64,000 bases of DNA, taken from positions 1 to 64,000 of the forward strand of contig WGME01000005.1 of assembly GCA_016125225.1 (NCBI GenBank), read 5' to 3'. Origin of the DNA: a bacterium (GTDB lineage Bacteria; Planctomycetota; Planctomycetia; Planctomycetales; Planctomycetaceae). Shown piece by piece: positions 36,425-45,273 of this stretch (positions within the stretch are counted from its first letter, which is position 1; the number at the start of each line of letters is the position of its first letter). Under the pieces are notes generated by a model. It saw only the letters and a list, made by a program, of their open reading frames with translations, ran no database searches and had not been told where the DNA came from. The position numbers and the translations under genes are program-made.

Positions 36425-37771
36425 TCACTTGGATGGTGGAGCTGCGGTCACGACCTGCCCCTCTCGATATGCACTGGCATTGACACTGATGACCTGTTCG
36501 CTACCAGTTAGCCCTTCACGAATTTCGACATCCGCGCCAGCCTGGAGTCCCAGCGAAATAGGGAGACGCACCACCTTGCCGTCACTCTCGACTGCGAAGC
36601 AGTATGTCTGCTTATCCTGGGTGATGACGGCGGATTTCGGGAGGCTCAAACAGTTCTCCACTTCGGCCGTCGTCAGTTTGGCTTGAACATACTGTCCCGG
36701 TCGCCAGGTCTCTTTGGCGTTCGGCAGATGCACCTCGGCCGACATCGTTCGCGACGTGGAGTTGAGCGACCAGCTCGACCGGGTGATCGTGCCGACATGC
36801 GAACTGCCAGGGATCGCTGGGATTTTGATCTCCACCTTGGTCTGGGGCGTAATGTGGACCGCATCGATTTCCGGAACATCGATCATGATGCGGACTGGGT
36901 CGGTCCGCATGACGATGAACAGCGGCTTTGGGTTGCTCGTACCAGCATGCACCAGATGTCCCGTGTGGATGTTTCTTTCCACGACCACGCCGTCGAAGGG
37001 GGCGCGAATCAGGGTGTAATCCAGCATGGCAGACACTCGCCGTTCGTCAGCTTCTGCTACCGCCAATCTGGACCTTGCGGCTACGGCATCGGCCTTGGCC
37101 TTTTCCAGATCGGCGGCCGCTTCCTGCTGCTGGGCTTCCACCGACACGATGCGGGCCGCGACTTCCTTGCGTCCCGCATCGGCAGCATCGCGCTGGGCGC
37201 GGGTTTCGTCGGCGACCTTCTTCGTGACCGCTCCGGATTCCGCGAGTTGGGCGACCCGTTGGAACTCCGATTCCCACCGCAAATAGAGCGACTCTTCCCG
37301 GTCAATCGCGGCCTTGGACTCCGCCACTTTGGCGTTGGCGGATCGAACGGAAGCCTCGGCCACTTTCACGCTCGCATCCGACTGTAGGATTTCCGCGTTC
37401 GCCTGCGACACGGCAGCAGACTTCTGTGCCAGTTCCTCTTTCAACTCGGGAACTTGCAATTCACACACGAGTGTTCCAGGCTCATCGTCTTTCGGACCGC
37501 GAATCTCATCGCCGACATCCACCGGAATCTTCATGACGTACCCCGTAGCTTTGGCATGCAGCGGTGTCACTTCGTAGGCTTCGACTCGTCCCGGCAGTTC
37601 GATCTGACGGACCAGCGGCTTGCGTTGCGGCTGGATTACCGTGGCACGTGCGGGAGCCTGGCTGCCGGAAGCGTCCCCATGTGCTTCAGGACCGTGCTGC
37701 CCACACCCGGTGAGTGCGGACAGGGCGCACAAGCTGACCCACCAACCCGAGGGTATCGACAACCGATTCAT
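36425..37771 (-). CDS. RND efflux periplasmic adaptor, lipoprotein
   Basis: A 448-residue membrane-fusion protein. MNRLSIPSGWWVSLCALSAL then TGCGQ is a lipoprotein leader; start ATG at 37771 with GAAAGAG upstream. The order is lipoyl half-motif (LPGRVEAYEVTPLHAKATGY), a long alpha-hairpin coiled coil (about 110-235, rich in Ala/Glu/Lys), a second lipoyl half (IRAPFDGVVVERNIHTGHLV), a beta-barrel and a membrane-proximal domain. It couples the RND pump upstream (51-base gap) with the TolC-family channel downstream. Confidence 0.85.
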   Translation of the reverse strand: MNRLSIPSGWWVSLCALSALTGCGQHGPEAHGDASGSQAPARATVIQPQRKPLVRQIELPGRVEAYEVTPLHAKATGYVMKIPVDVGDEIRGPKDDEPGTLVCELQVPELKEELAQKSAAVSQANAEILQSDASVKVAEASVRSANAKVAESKAAIDREESLYLRWESEFQRVAQLAESGAVTKKVADETRAQRDAADAGRKEVAARIVSVEAQQQEAAADLEKAKADAVAARSRLAVAEADERRVSAMLDYTLIRAPFDGVVVERNIHTGHLVHAGTSNPKPLFIVMRTDPVRIMIDVPEIDAVHITPQTKVEIKIPAIPGSSHVGTITRSSWSLNSTSRTMSAEVHLPNAKETWRPGQYVQAKLTTAEVENCLSLPKSAVITQDKQTYCFAVESDGKVVRLPISLGLQAGADVEIREGLTGSEQVISVNASAYREGQVVTAAPPSK

Positions 37772-37822
37772 GTGTTCTCTTTCTGCGGCATACGACAGTT
37801 TCAACGGGGGCGATATCCTTGG

Positions 37823-40800
37823 TTACTCGGCTCCGAGCAACTGGCCAGCCTCCTGCCGGTATTGCGGGCTGTGTACGTCCACGGGGTCCAGTGACGCCGA
37901 CCGATTGGGGGCACGTCGCTGGATCAGTGCAAAGACGGAAGGCAACACCAGCAGAGTCGCCATCGTCGCGGCCACCAAACCACCGATGACTGCCCGCCCC
38001 AGCGGAGCGGTCTGTGCTCCTTCCTCACCCAGGCCCAAGGCCATCGGAACCATCCCGACACCCATCGCGAGACTGGTCATCAGAATCGCCCGCAGTCGTC
38101 GCTCCCCCGCTTCGATGGCCCCCACTTTCGAATCACCGCTTCGCCGTCGCGATCCTTCGGCGAAGGTGACCAACAGAATTGCGTTGGCCATTGCCACTCC
38201 AACCGCCATGATCGCGCCGATAAACGATTGAATGTTGAGTGTCGAGCCGGTGAACCAGAGCGAGAGCACCACGCCCGCCAGGACGGCTGGTACCGTGGAC
38301 ACCGTCGTCAGTGCCAGCCGCAGCGATTGATAGTTGGCGGTCAGCAGCAGAAAGATCACGAGGATCGCCAGTGCCAGGCCAACTCCCAGGCCACTGACAA
38401 TCTGCCGCATCGGAGGAATCTGCCCTCGCAGTTCGGTCGTGACGCTTTTGGGACGCTTCCCATCGGCTTCGAGTTTCGCCAAAACCCGGTTGACGTCGCT
38501 CGATACCGATCCGAGATCCTGGCCGCTGATGTTCGCCGTCAGCGTGATCTCACGTTTCATGTTATATCGGTCAAATTGACCGGCCATCGTTCCCGGAGAA
38601 ATCTGGGCCACGTCTCGCAGCAGCAAGGGCTGACCGTCGCGGTAGTTGATCGGAATCGTCGCCAAATCCTCGGGCTGAGTCATCACCGGTTGCGGAATCT
38701 CGACTTGCACCTGATAGCCGATGCCCGTCTTGGGATCAGGCCAGTAGTTCTGCACGACAAATCGCGTGGACGATGTCGCAGCCACCACTGACCGAGCGAT
38801 CTGCGATGCCGTGGTGCCGGTGTAGGACGCCTTCTCGCGATCGAGCACGACATTCACCGTGGGATAGTCCAGCGACTGAGCAATCTGCACATCACGCAGG
38901 GCGGGAATGGATTTCAGTTCCTGATGAACGGCCAGCATGTATTCGCGACTTTCCATCAGGTTGGCACCACGGGCGGCGACCTCCAATGGCGTCGGAGAAC
39001 CAAAGCTCATCACCTCGCTGACAATGTCGGCAGGCTCGAACGAAAACCGCAACTCCGGGTACTGCTGCGCGAGAACGCCCCGCAGTTCGTCCTTAGTACG
39101 TTCCGGGTTAATGCCGCTGCCGTGCTTCGTGGCAATCCGTAACAGCCCTTCCTCCGGTCCGCGCGACCATTGATAGACGCCGTTAATCGGAAAGCTGGAC
39201 GGAATCGTGCCGACGTACCCCAACGTGATGTCGACGTTCTGCGGACCAACGTGCTTGCCGATGGCGTCGAGAATGCCCAGTGCATACTGTTCGGTTGTGT
39301 CGAAGTGAGTTCCATCGGGAGCACGGAACCGCAGCCGAAATTCACCCACTCCGGTACTCGGAAAGATTTCGACTCCCAGCCTTAACCCTACGCCTACCAC
39401 GATCGCCGCCGCGAGGGCCAGGTATGCCGGCACGACGATCCAACGGGCCGCGACCAGTCCCCCCAGGACGCGCGCATACAGCCCGGTCACACGATCGAAC
39501 AGGGTTCTCCGCGTCTGCGTGTGCCCCTGCCCGTGGTGGCGCAACAGCCAGACAGACATCACCGGCACGAATGTGCTCGAGAGAATATACGAAGCAATCA
39601 TCGAGAAACCGACTGCCAGCGACAGCGGCACGAACAGGTTGCGGGCCGCTCCCTGCATGAAGAACGACGGGACGAACACCGCGAGAATGCAGAGCATCGC
39701 GAGTAGCCGCGGGATCGCCGTTTCAGCATTACCCAATCGCACCGCCAATGCGATGGAGTCCGTTTTTGAGTACTGCGTGTGGATGTTCTCGATTTCAACC
39801 GTGGCCTCATCCACCAGAATCCCGACCGACAGCGCCAGTCCGCCCAGCGTCATCAGGTTGATGGTATGGCCACACAGCCACAGCCCCAAAATGGAGGCCA
39901 TGATCGCCAACGGAATGTTCAGCACGACGACCAGCGCGCTGCGCCAATCGCGGAGAAACAGCAGCACCATCAATCCCGTGAGCACAGCACCCAGCACGCC
40001 TTCGGTGAACAGGCTGTTGATGGCACGGGTCACGTAGGGAGACTGATCGAACTCGAATGACACCTTGATGTCACTGGGCAATTCTGCCTGCATCGTCGGG
40101 AGCGCCTTCTTGATCTCATCGATCACACTCATCGTCGAGGCTTCGGCCCGCTTCGTGGCCAGGATGTACACCGCCCGGCGACCATTTACGAGCGCGTAAC
40201 CCGTCTGCAAGTCGGTCGCATCCTCGATTGAGCCGATGTCACGCACATACACGGGCGGTCCGTGATTGGTCCGAATGGGGATGCTACCCAGATCGCGAAT
40301 ATCCTTGACCAGGGCATTCGTAGGAACGACCGGATAACTCGAACCGACGTGCAGGTTGCCGGACGGGCTGACCGCATTTCCCGCCGCCAACGCGGTCACG
40401 ACTTCATCGGGGGAAATGCTATACGACCGCAGTCGCTCCGGGTCGGCACGGATCACAATCGTGCGCGCACTGCCACCGAAAGGGGGCGGAGCCGAGACGC
40501 CCGGCAACGCTGAAAACATGGGGCGTACTTTGAAGAGGGCCTGATCCTGAATTTCACCCACCGTCCGCGATTCGCTCGACAGGACGAGATAACCGACGGG
40601 AACGCTGCCGGTGTCAAACCGCATCACGAACGGGGACACCGTTCCCGGCGGCATGAAGGCCCGCGAACGGTTGACATAGTTGATTGTCTCCGCCATCGCT
40701 TGGGCCATATCGGTGCCCGCGTGGAAGTACAGTTTCATCAGGGCCATGCCCTGGATGTTCCGGCTTTCGACGTGATGGATGCCGCTGATGTAGAGAAAGT

Positions 40801-41062
40801 GATACTCGTAATAGTTGGTCAGCAGACCTTCCATTTGGGCGGGGTCCATCCCTCCGTAGGGCTGACAGACATACACGACCGGCAGGTTCAAGGCCGGGAA
40901 AATGTCGACCTTCATTGTCTGAAGCGGAAATTCGACTCCGAAGGTCCGTAGCGACTGATCGACCCACTTGGGACGGAGAGCCACCGAACACGCCAGCACC
41001 ACAGCCACAACGCCAACCATCACGGTGAAGGGACGTCGCAGTGCAAATGCGATGGGGTTCAT
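37823..41062 (-). CDS. RND-family efflux pump permease
   Basis: A 1079-residue proton-driven inner-membrane pump; start ATG at 41062 (MNPIAFALRRPFTVMVGVVA). Typical features are VDIFPALNLPVVYV, the TM4 motif LALSVGILVDEATVEIENIH with its acidic residues, and the TM10 motif VGVAMANAILLVTFAEGSRR. The latter lacks the Lys expected at this site in AcrB-type pumps (KNAI). It is not of the CusA type (no GxxSRNGI), so the substrate is more likely an organic compound or drug than copper. The gene heads a minus-strand run with adaptor and TolC-family genes and faces a divergent padR-like gene with a shared operator. Confidence 0.85.
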   Translation of the reverse strand: MNPIAFALRRPFTVMVGVVAVVLACSVALRPKWVDQSLRTFGVEFPLQTMKVDIFPALNLPVVYVCQPYGGMDPAQMEGLLTNYYEYHFLYISGIHHVESRNIQGMALMKLYFHAGTDMAQAMAETINYVNRSRAFMPPGTVSPFVMRFDTGSVPVGYLVLSSESRTVGEIQDQALFKVRPMFSALPGVSAPPPFGGSARTIVIRADPERLRSYSISPDEVVTALAAGNAVSPSGNLHVGSSYPVVPTNALVKDIRDLGSIPIRTNHGPPVYVRDIGSIEDATDLQTGYALVNGRRAVYILATKRAEASTMSVIDEIKKALPTMQAELPSDIKVSFEFDQSPYVTRAINSLFTEGVLGAVLTGLMVLLFLRDWRSALVVVLNIPLAIMASILGLWLCGHTINLMTLGGLALSVGILVDEATVEIENIHTQYSKTDSIALAVRLGNAETAIPRLLAMLCILAVFVPSFFMQGAARNLFVPLSLAVGFSMIASYILSSTFVPVMSVWLLRHHGQGHTQTRRTLFDRVTGLYARVLGGLVAARWIVVPAYLALAAAIVVGVGLRLGVEIFPSTGVGEFRLRFRAPDGTHFDTTEQYALGILDAIGKHVGPQNVDITLGYVGTIPSSFPINGVYQWSRGPEEGLLRIATKHGSGINPERTKDELRGVLAQQYPELRFSFEPADIVSEVMSFGSPTPLEVAARGANLMESREYMLAVHQELKSIPALRDVQIAQSLDYPTVNVVLDREKASYTGTTASQIARSVVAATSSTRFVVQNYWPDPKTGIGYQVQVEIPQPVMTQPEDLATIPINYRDGQPLLLRDVAQISPGTMAGQFDRYNMKREITLTANISGQDLGSVSSDVNRVLAKLEADGKRPKSVTTELRGQIPPMRQIVSGLGVGLALAILVIFLLLTANYQSLRLALTTVSTVPAVLAGVVLSLWFTGSTLNIQSFIGAIMAVGVAMANAILLVTFAEGSRRRSGDSKVGAIEAGERRLRAILMTSLAMGVGMVPMALGLGEEGAQTAPLGRAVIGGLVAATMATLLVLPSVFALIQRRAPNRSASLDPVDVHSPQYRQEAGQLLGAE

Positions 41063-41197
41063 TGAGAGAGGACTTTCGTTAGAATCAGGCAACGGCGGTT
41101 CTGGCCAACTCACGCAATTGACACGATGTGATACAGTTAGGCGCTATCCAACCCTATCTGGTCACGATATCGTACTTCGATACAGGAGACGAAGCAA
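41063..41197. promoter_or_regulatory. Divergent promoter region of the RND pump and padR-like genes
   Basis: A 135-base region. On the minus strand, TTGCTT (rc of 41191-41196) and TACGAT, 17 bases apart, make a good -35/-10 pair for the pump operon, and the operator (41168-41182) overlaps the spacer and -10. On the plus strand TTGACA at 41118-41123 could be a -35 for the regulator, but its -10 is unclear. The operator would also sit just before the regulator's AGGAG site, allowing autoregulation. Confidence 0.6.
41168..41182. promoter_or_regulatory. Operator-like TATCG-N5-CGATA between the pump and padR-like genes
   Basis: TATCG (41168-41172), TACTT, CGATA (41178-41182), a perfect inverted repeat. 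One of three such sites in the window, all upstream of genes in the same cluster and one next to the regulator gene. Confidence 0.7.
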
Positions 41198-41524
41198 ATG
41201 CCGGGCGACGATTTGCTGAAACACTTTTTCGGCGGGTTCGTGCGCCTCCACATCCTGCACCATGCGGTTCTGGAACCGATTTATGGCGTGGAGATGATCG
41301 AAGAGTTGGGCCGACATGGCTACAAACTCAGCCCCGGCACGCTCTACCCCATTTTGCACGGCCTGGCAGAGGGTGGCTATCTCACCAGTGAAGACGAAGT
41401 GGTCGAGGGGAAGCGCCGCAAGAATTACCGGGCGACCAAAAAGGGCGAAAAACTGTTGCGGGAAGGCCGCGAGAAACTGCGTGAACTGTTCCGTGAAGTC
41501 GTCGAAGAAGGTCCGGCTTCATAA
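41198..41524 (+). CDS. PadR-family transcriptional regulator
   Basis: A 108-residue DNA-binding protein; AGGAGACG precedes the ATG. The winged helix-turn-helix has the PadR signature: FVRLHILHHAVLEPIYGVEM, then LSPGTLYPILHGLAEGGYLT (recognition helix and wing) and GKRRKNYRATKKGEKLL. Size and lack of a long C-terminal helix domain put it in the short (s1) subgroup. It is divergent from the RND pump, with the TATCG-N5-CGATA site between them, so it probably represses the efflux cluster and itself. Confidence 0.85.
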   Translation: MPGDDLLKHFFGGFVRLHILHHAVLEPIYGVEMIEELGRHGYKLSPGTLYPILHGLAEGGYLTSEDEVVEGKRRKNYRATKKGEKLLREGREKLRELFREVVEEGPAS

Positions 41525-42029
41525 GCATGCTGGATTCTGTGGATGAACTGATTCAGCTACGCTGAAATGTTTTCCGTCCTCAGGACAATTCCACCTCGCG
41601 AGGCAGGAAGAAGTCCTTGCCCAGGCTTTCCGGGTGGTCCAGGCGGTGGGGCCGAATGCGAGTCCGTAGCCACTTCCGATCGGACTCCGCTTCGCGGCCT
41701 TCGGTTCCGTAGATCATCGCACGGAATGGCGATTGAGGACCGAAAACAGCGGAAATGCAGGCTTTTTCAGAGAATCGCGAGCGTCGGAACCGCTCCCTGA
41801 CTTTCCAAATCTTACGGGATTTTCCATCCCGTACCAGTGTTTCTCTGACACAACTCTGACAAGCCGGTTCGGGCCTCGACTCCGCCTGTTATGCGGGCTG
41901 TAAGGCGCGTCGTCAGCAGTTTCTGAACGGTGGCTTTCAAGCCCCCTTCGATCGGCTTTTTTCGTGGTCGAAGCGGGGTACAAGGAATGTGCAACCCGTT
42001 CCAGAATACGAAGTCACGACAATACACCG
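41525..42029. other. Intergenic region with dispersed repeat copy B
   Basis: About 505 bases between the padR-like gene and the IS3-type transposase. It is largely occupied by repeat copy B (41698-41862). No gene is recognised in the rest, and no clear transposon terminal repeat was found. Confidence 0.45.
41698..41862. repeat. Dispersed non-coding repeat, copy B
   Basis: About 165 bases aligning with 8253-8420. It contains two hairpins: TTCCGT (41704-41709) with ACGGAA, and ACGGGAT (41814-41820) with ATCCCGT (41826-41832) around a 5-base loop. Copy A keeps both in weaker form. It lies about 170 bases upstream of the intact IS3-type transposase. Confidence 0.75.
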
Positions 42030-43088
42030 ATGGCGAAGATTTTCCACCCCTTGCTGGCGCTCATCGCCTCCTGCACGGATCGGGAGTTGGCCAAGCATGT
42101 CCAGTTCCTCAAGGAAGAAAATAAGATCCTTCGGAAACGAGTGAAGGGAGAGATCCACACCAGGCCCGAGGAGCGCCAGCGACTCTTGGAGTTCGGGAAG
42201 TCGCTCGGGCGTGCGATCGAAGAACTCATCACGATCGTCAGTCCCGGCACGTTCTATCGCTGGATGCGGGAAGACGGCGGCAAGAAGAAACCGAATCCCA
42301 AGGGGGGGCAACGCAAACCCCGCGAGATACGGGAACTGGTCATCGAGATCGCGAAGACCACAGGATTCGGATACACGCGGATCTTGGGCGAACTCCGAAA
42401 GATCGGAATCAAGAAGATTAGCCGGCAGACGGTACGGAACATCCTCAAGGAAGAAGGGATCGTGCCCGGTCCTGACCGGACTTCCGATAGCTGGGAGAAT
42501 TTCGTCAAACGGCACGGGGAGACGCTTTGGGCCGTGGATTTCTTCACGGTTAAAGCGGTCACCTCGCGCGGCATCCGAAACATGTATCTGATGACCTTCC
42601 TGTGTATGAAGACGCGGGAAGCGATCGTCTCGACCAGCACGGCTCGGCCGCATTCCGCCTGGGTGACGCAGCAGACGAAGCGGTTCATCGAGCAGACGTC
42701 AGACCGGAAAGAGAAGCCGGCGATCGTCATGCACGACCGGGATACGAAGTTCTCTCGGAAGTTCGTGGAGACGCTGCAGAAGAACGGGATCGAGACGAAC
42801 CCCCTGCCGGTGGCTTCCCCGAACCTCAACGGCCGCGTGGAGCGGTTCATCCAGACGATCAAGCACGAGTGCCTGTTCCGGTTCATTCTGTTCGGCCGCA
42901 AGCACCTCGACCACATCGTGAGCCAGTGGGTGGCCTACTACAACACGACCAGATCGCATATGGAGCGCGGGCATCTGCCGCCAGTGACGGAGATGCCGGA
43001 AGAGGTATCCACGTTGGACCGCAGCCAAATCGCGGTACGCTCATACGTCGGCGGATTAGTGAAGTCGTTCGAGCGGATAGCTGCATAA
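42030..43088 (+). CDS. IS3-type transposase (integrase-core DDE), intact
   Basis: A 352-residue transposase; ATG at 42030 (MAKIFHPLLALIASCTDREL). The N-terminal part has a leucine-rich helix (LAKHVQFLKEENKILRKRVK), then an HTH-like region (GFGYTRILGELRKIGIKKIS). The catalytic core is complete: first Asp in LWAVDFFTVKAV, second Asp in [14 protein letters not shown], Glu in NLNGRVERFIQTIKHECL. It is a single-ORF relative of the IS3/rve group rather than the two-ORF frameshifting type. No flanking inverted repeats were identified, so the element boundaries are open. A truncated relative sits at 30722-31135. Confidence 0.85.
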   Translation: MAKIFHPLLALIASCTDRELAKHVQFLKEENKILRKRVKGEIHTRPEERQRLLEFGKSLGRAIEELITIVSPGTFYRWMREDGGKKKPNPKGGQRKPREIRELVIEIAKTTGFGYTRILGELRKIGIKKISRQTVRNILKEEGIVPGPDRTSDSWENFVKRHGETLWAVDFFTVKAVTSRGIRNMYLMTFLCMKTREAIVSTSTARPHSAWVTQQTKRFIEQTSDRKEKPAIVMHDRDTKFSRKFVETLQKNGIETNPLPVASPNLNGRVERFIQTIKHECLFRFILFGRKHLDHIVSQWVAYYNTTRSHMERGHLPPVTEMPEEVSTLDRSQIAVRSYVGGLVKSFERIAA

Positions 43089-43353
43089 CGGCAACCCTCG
43101 AGACACGGCTTCTCCCAACAAGTATCATCGCGGCATCTCCCACAGCTACGAGCGTGCTTTTCAGCTCGCAGCCGATTCGCGATTTCGGGTGCGTCTCTAG
43201 CTTCAGCAATCGAACGAGTAACCGACAAAGCACCGTTTGGGACCAGTATGAATTCCGAATCATGCCAGCGACTGATCAAGCTACGCGAAAATCACCCTGC
43301 GGTCGCCCCCACATCAGGACGACTTTGTTTTCAAAGGTAATGTTCATGGTGGT

Positions 43354-44265
43354 TTACCCGATACCAACCATTGTTGCACTCTCGCGCCACAGCTGATCCT
43401 GGGCATCTTGGCGTTGTGCCAGCTCTGAAGGATCGGGATACGTCGGTTGGCCTTTGACCAGTGAAATGTAAATCCGGTTGGGCGGAGGCCTGATCTTTCC
43501 TAGCGAGACGTCGGCCAACATTCTGCCCGAGTGTTCGGGCGTATTCATGACAAACTCAGGACGAAATAAGCCAATCAAGGGAAAGAGTGTCCGCGTCAGC
43601 AGTTTGACGAACACTTTTTGCAAAATGGAGGCGTCACGCCCCGAAGCACCGTCAGTGAGACCCGGATTGAATGCAATCACGTCGATCTGACGAGCCTTCA
43701 CTTCATTCTGCCGAGCAAATGACAGGGCGGTCATCAGGTTGCACAGCTTCGAGGCTGCATAGGAGCGTATGCCGGTGCCAGAACCATTTTCAGTGGGATG
43801 CGCCCACTCGTGCAGGTCGAGGATCTTGGGGGCGATCCGCTTGATGGGAGGGTCATGCATGTTGCTTGAAGTAATTACAAGACGACCATGATCGGCCATC
43901 TTCGGCAACAAAAGGCGAGCCAACAGATAGTGGGCAAGATGGTTGACTGCAAACGTAAGTCCAAAACCCTCTGCACTTCGCTGTTTCGCATTGGAACCGT
44001 GGATGCCAGCGTTGAGAATCAAGATGTCGATGCATTCGTCACCGAGCATCGTGATCACTGTATTAGCGAAGTCACGCACGCTCGCGAGGGAGGCGAGATC
44101 AAGTCCCAGAACCTCGACGCCGGGTGGAACAATTCGGTCGTTTCCCCGTGCACCGATGATGACCCGCGTGCCCGGAGCGGCCGCAATGTCCTTAAGCGTG
44201 CATTCACCAAAGCCTCCAGTTGCGCCCGTCATGACAACAACTTGTTGCGGTGTCGCGTTGTTCAT
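43354..44265 (-). CDS. Short-chain dehydrogenase/reductase (SDR)
   Basis: A 303-residue cytoplasmic oxidoreductase. The Rossmann glycine motif is TGATGGFGE (TGxxxGxG), followed by DILILNAG (NAG motif), VITSSNMHDPP (catalytic Ser) and the YAASK active site (IRSYAASKLCNLMTALS). It is close in layout to extended light-dependent-protochlorophyllide-reductase/retinol-dehydrogenase-like SDRs. Substrate unknown. It starts 2 bases after the stop of the TetR-family gene and is very likely cotranscribed with it. Confidence 0.85.
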   Translation of the reverse strand: MNNATPQQVVVMTGATGGFGECTLKDIAAAPGTRVIIGARGNDRIVPPGVEVLGLDLASLASVRDFANTVITMLGDECIDILILNAGIHGSNAKQRSAEGFGLTFAVNHLAHYLLARLLLPKMADHGRLVITSSNMHDPPIKRIAPKILDLHEWAHPTENGSGTGIRSYAASKLCNLMTALSFARQNEVKARQIDVIAFNPGLTDGASGRDASILQKVFVKLLTRTLFPLIGLFRPEFVMNTPEHSGRMLADVSLGKIRPPPNRIYISLVKGQPTYPDPSELAQRQDAQDQLWRESATMVGIG

Positions 44266-44267
44266 GT

Positions 44268-44957
44268 CTATCGGCCCTTGCCATGCTGTACGTCGTTAGC
44301 CACGGCAGCAAGGCCGGCGAGCGCGAATTGAACCATGTGCTGAAGAAGATCTGGCGCGCTCTCGGGCTTGAGGCTGAACTGAGGAAGTGCCTGTCGAAGC
44401 ATATGACGATCACAAAGCAACAGCATGAAGCAGGGCGCAACGATACTGACACAGCCGCGGGCGACTGCGGGATGCTCCTCGGGCAAACCCATCAACTCGC
44501 TGATGATTCCTTTGAGAACTCTGGCTTTCTCGGCAGGCGCCTCTCGATGCTGTGTTTGATTCGTGAGTGTTGGGGCTGTGAATTCGCGAATGAGGACGCG
44601 AAGTCTCCAGGAAGAGGCGGCCGGACTTGTCAGGACTTGCACAAATTGTCTCAGATAGGCTTCCAATTTGGCTTTGGCATCGAGTTGGCCCGCGACAGCT
44701 GCCTGCAAGTCCGCGGACTTCACTCGAAGACTGGCGGCCTCCTCAAGTACGGCAGCATAAAGTCCCTCGATTCCGCCGAAGTGGTAATTGACCGCAGCGC
44801 TGTTGGCACCGGCCTGCTCCGTGATCTCCTTGCTAGTAGTTCTGTCGAAGCCCTTTTCGGCGAAGAGTTGTCCGGCCACGTCGAGTAACCGCTCGCGGGT
44901 TTTAGAATTTTCCGCAGTGATTTCGGGCGGCGGCGACTGGCGTTTACTTTTCTTCAT
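44268..44957 (-). CDS. TetR-family regulator, CerR-like
   Basis: A 229-residue repressor. The N-terminal HTH spans about residues 20-65: TRERLLDVAGQLFAEKGFDR, TTSKEITEQAGANSAAVNYH, FGGIEGLYAAVL. The C-terminal ligand domain resembles CerR/DUF1956-type regulators (YLRQFVQVLTSPAASSWRLR, VLIREFTAPT). It is cotranscribed with an SDR gene and divergent from the 45.3-48.2 kb operon; a near-palindromic operator sits in between. It probably represses its own operon and the divergent transport genes, which would be induced by its ligand (inference). Confidence 0.85.
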   Translation of the reverse strand: MKKSKRQSPPPEITAENSKTRERLLDVAGQLFAEKGFDRTTSKEITEQAGANSAAVNYHFGGIEGLYAAVLEEAASLRVKSADLQAAVAGQLDAKAKLEAYLRQFVQVLTSPAASSWRLRVLIREFTAPTLTNQTQHREAPAEKARVLKGIISELMGLPEEHPAVARGCVSIVAPCFMLLLCDRHMLRQALPQFSLKPESAPDLLQHMVQFALAGLAAVANDVQHGKGR

Positions 44958-45045
44958 TCCGTTTTCGCATCACAAAAGTACATGAGAACACCCAATGCTC
45001 CGACGCGGGGTGTGATGAATCCTGATCTTACCCACCTCTCCCCCA

Positions 45046-45117
45046 TGAATATCAGAATGCAACCAAAATGTCAATTTGAAATTTGAATTTGACTCATGCT
45101 CGGCGGGATGCTATTTT
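45046..45117. promoter_or_regulatory. Divergent promoters with a TetR-type operator (site 1)
   Basis: The operator 45070-45093 is a 24-base near-palindrome (20 of 24 bases match its own complement). Plus strand: TTGACT (45089-45094), 17 bases, TATTTT (45112-45117). Minus strand: TTGACA (rc of 45069-45074), 17 bases, TATTCA (rc of 45046-45051). So one operator overlaps the -35 box of both divergent promoters, for the TetR/SDR pair and the propeller-protein operon. Confidence 0.75.
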
Positions 45118-45273
45118 CGCTGACTGACGCACGCTCCGCTCGGAAGTGATTCCACAAAGCCTTCGGTTGCGGCGCCTGCTGCAAGTCTCCTTAGCGTGGA
45201 GGCAGATGGGGCCAGCACCGGCCTTGGCCGCTTCTCCCGCTACAACGAGTCACGCTCCACAGGAATCCCACGC

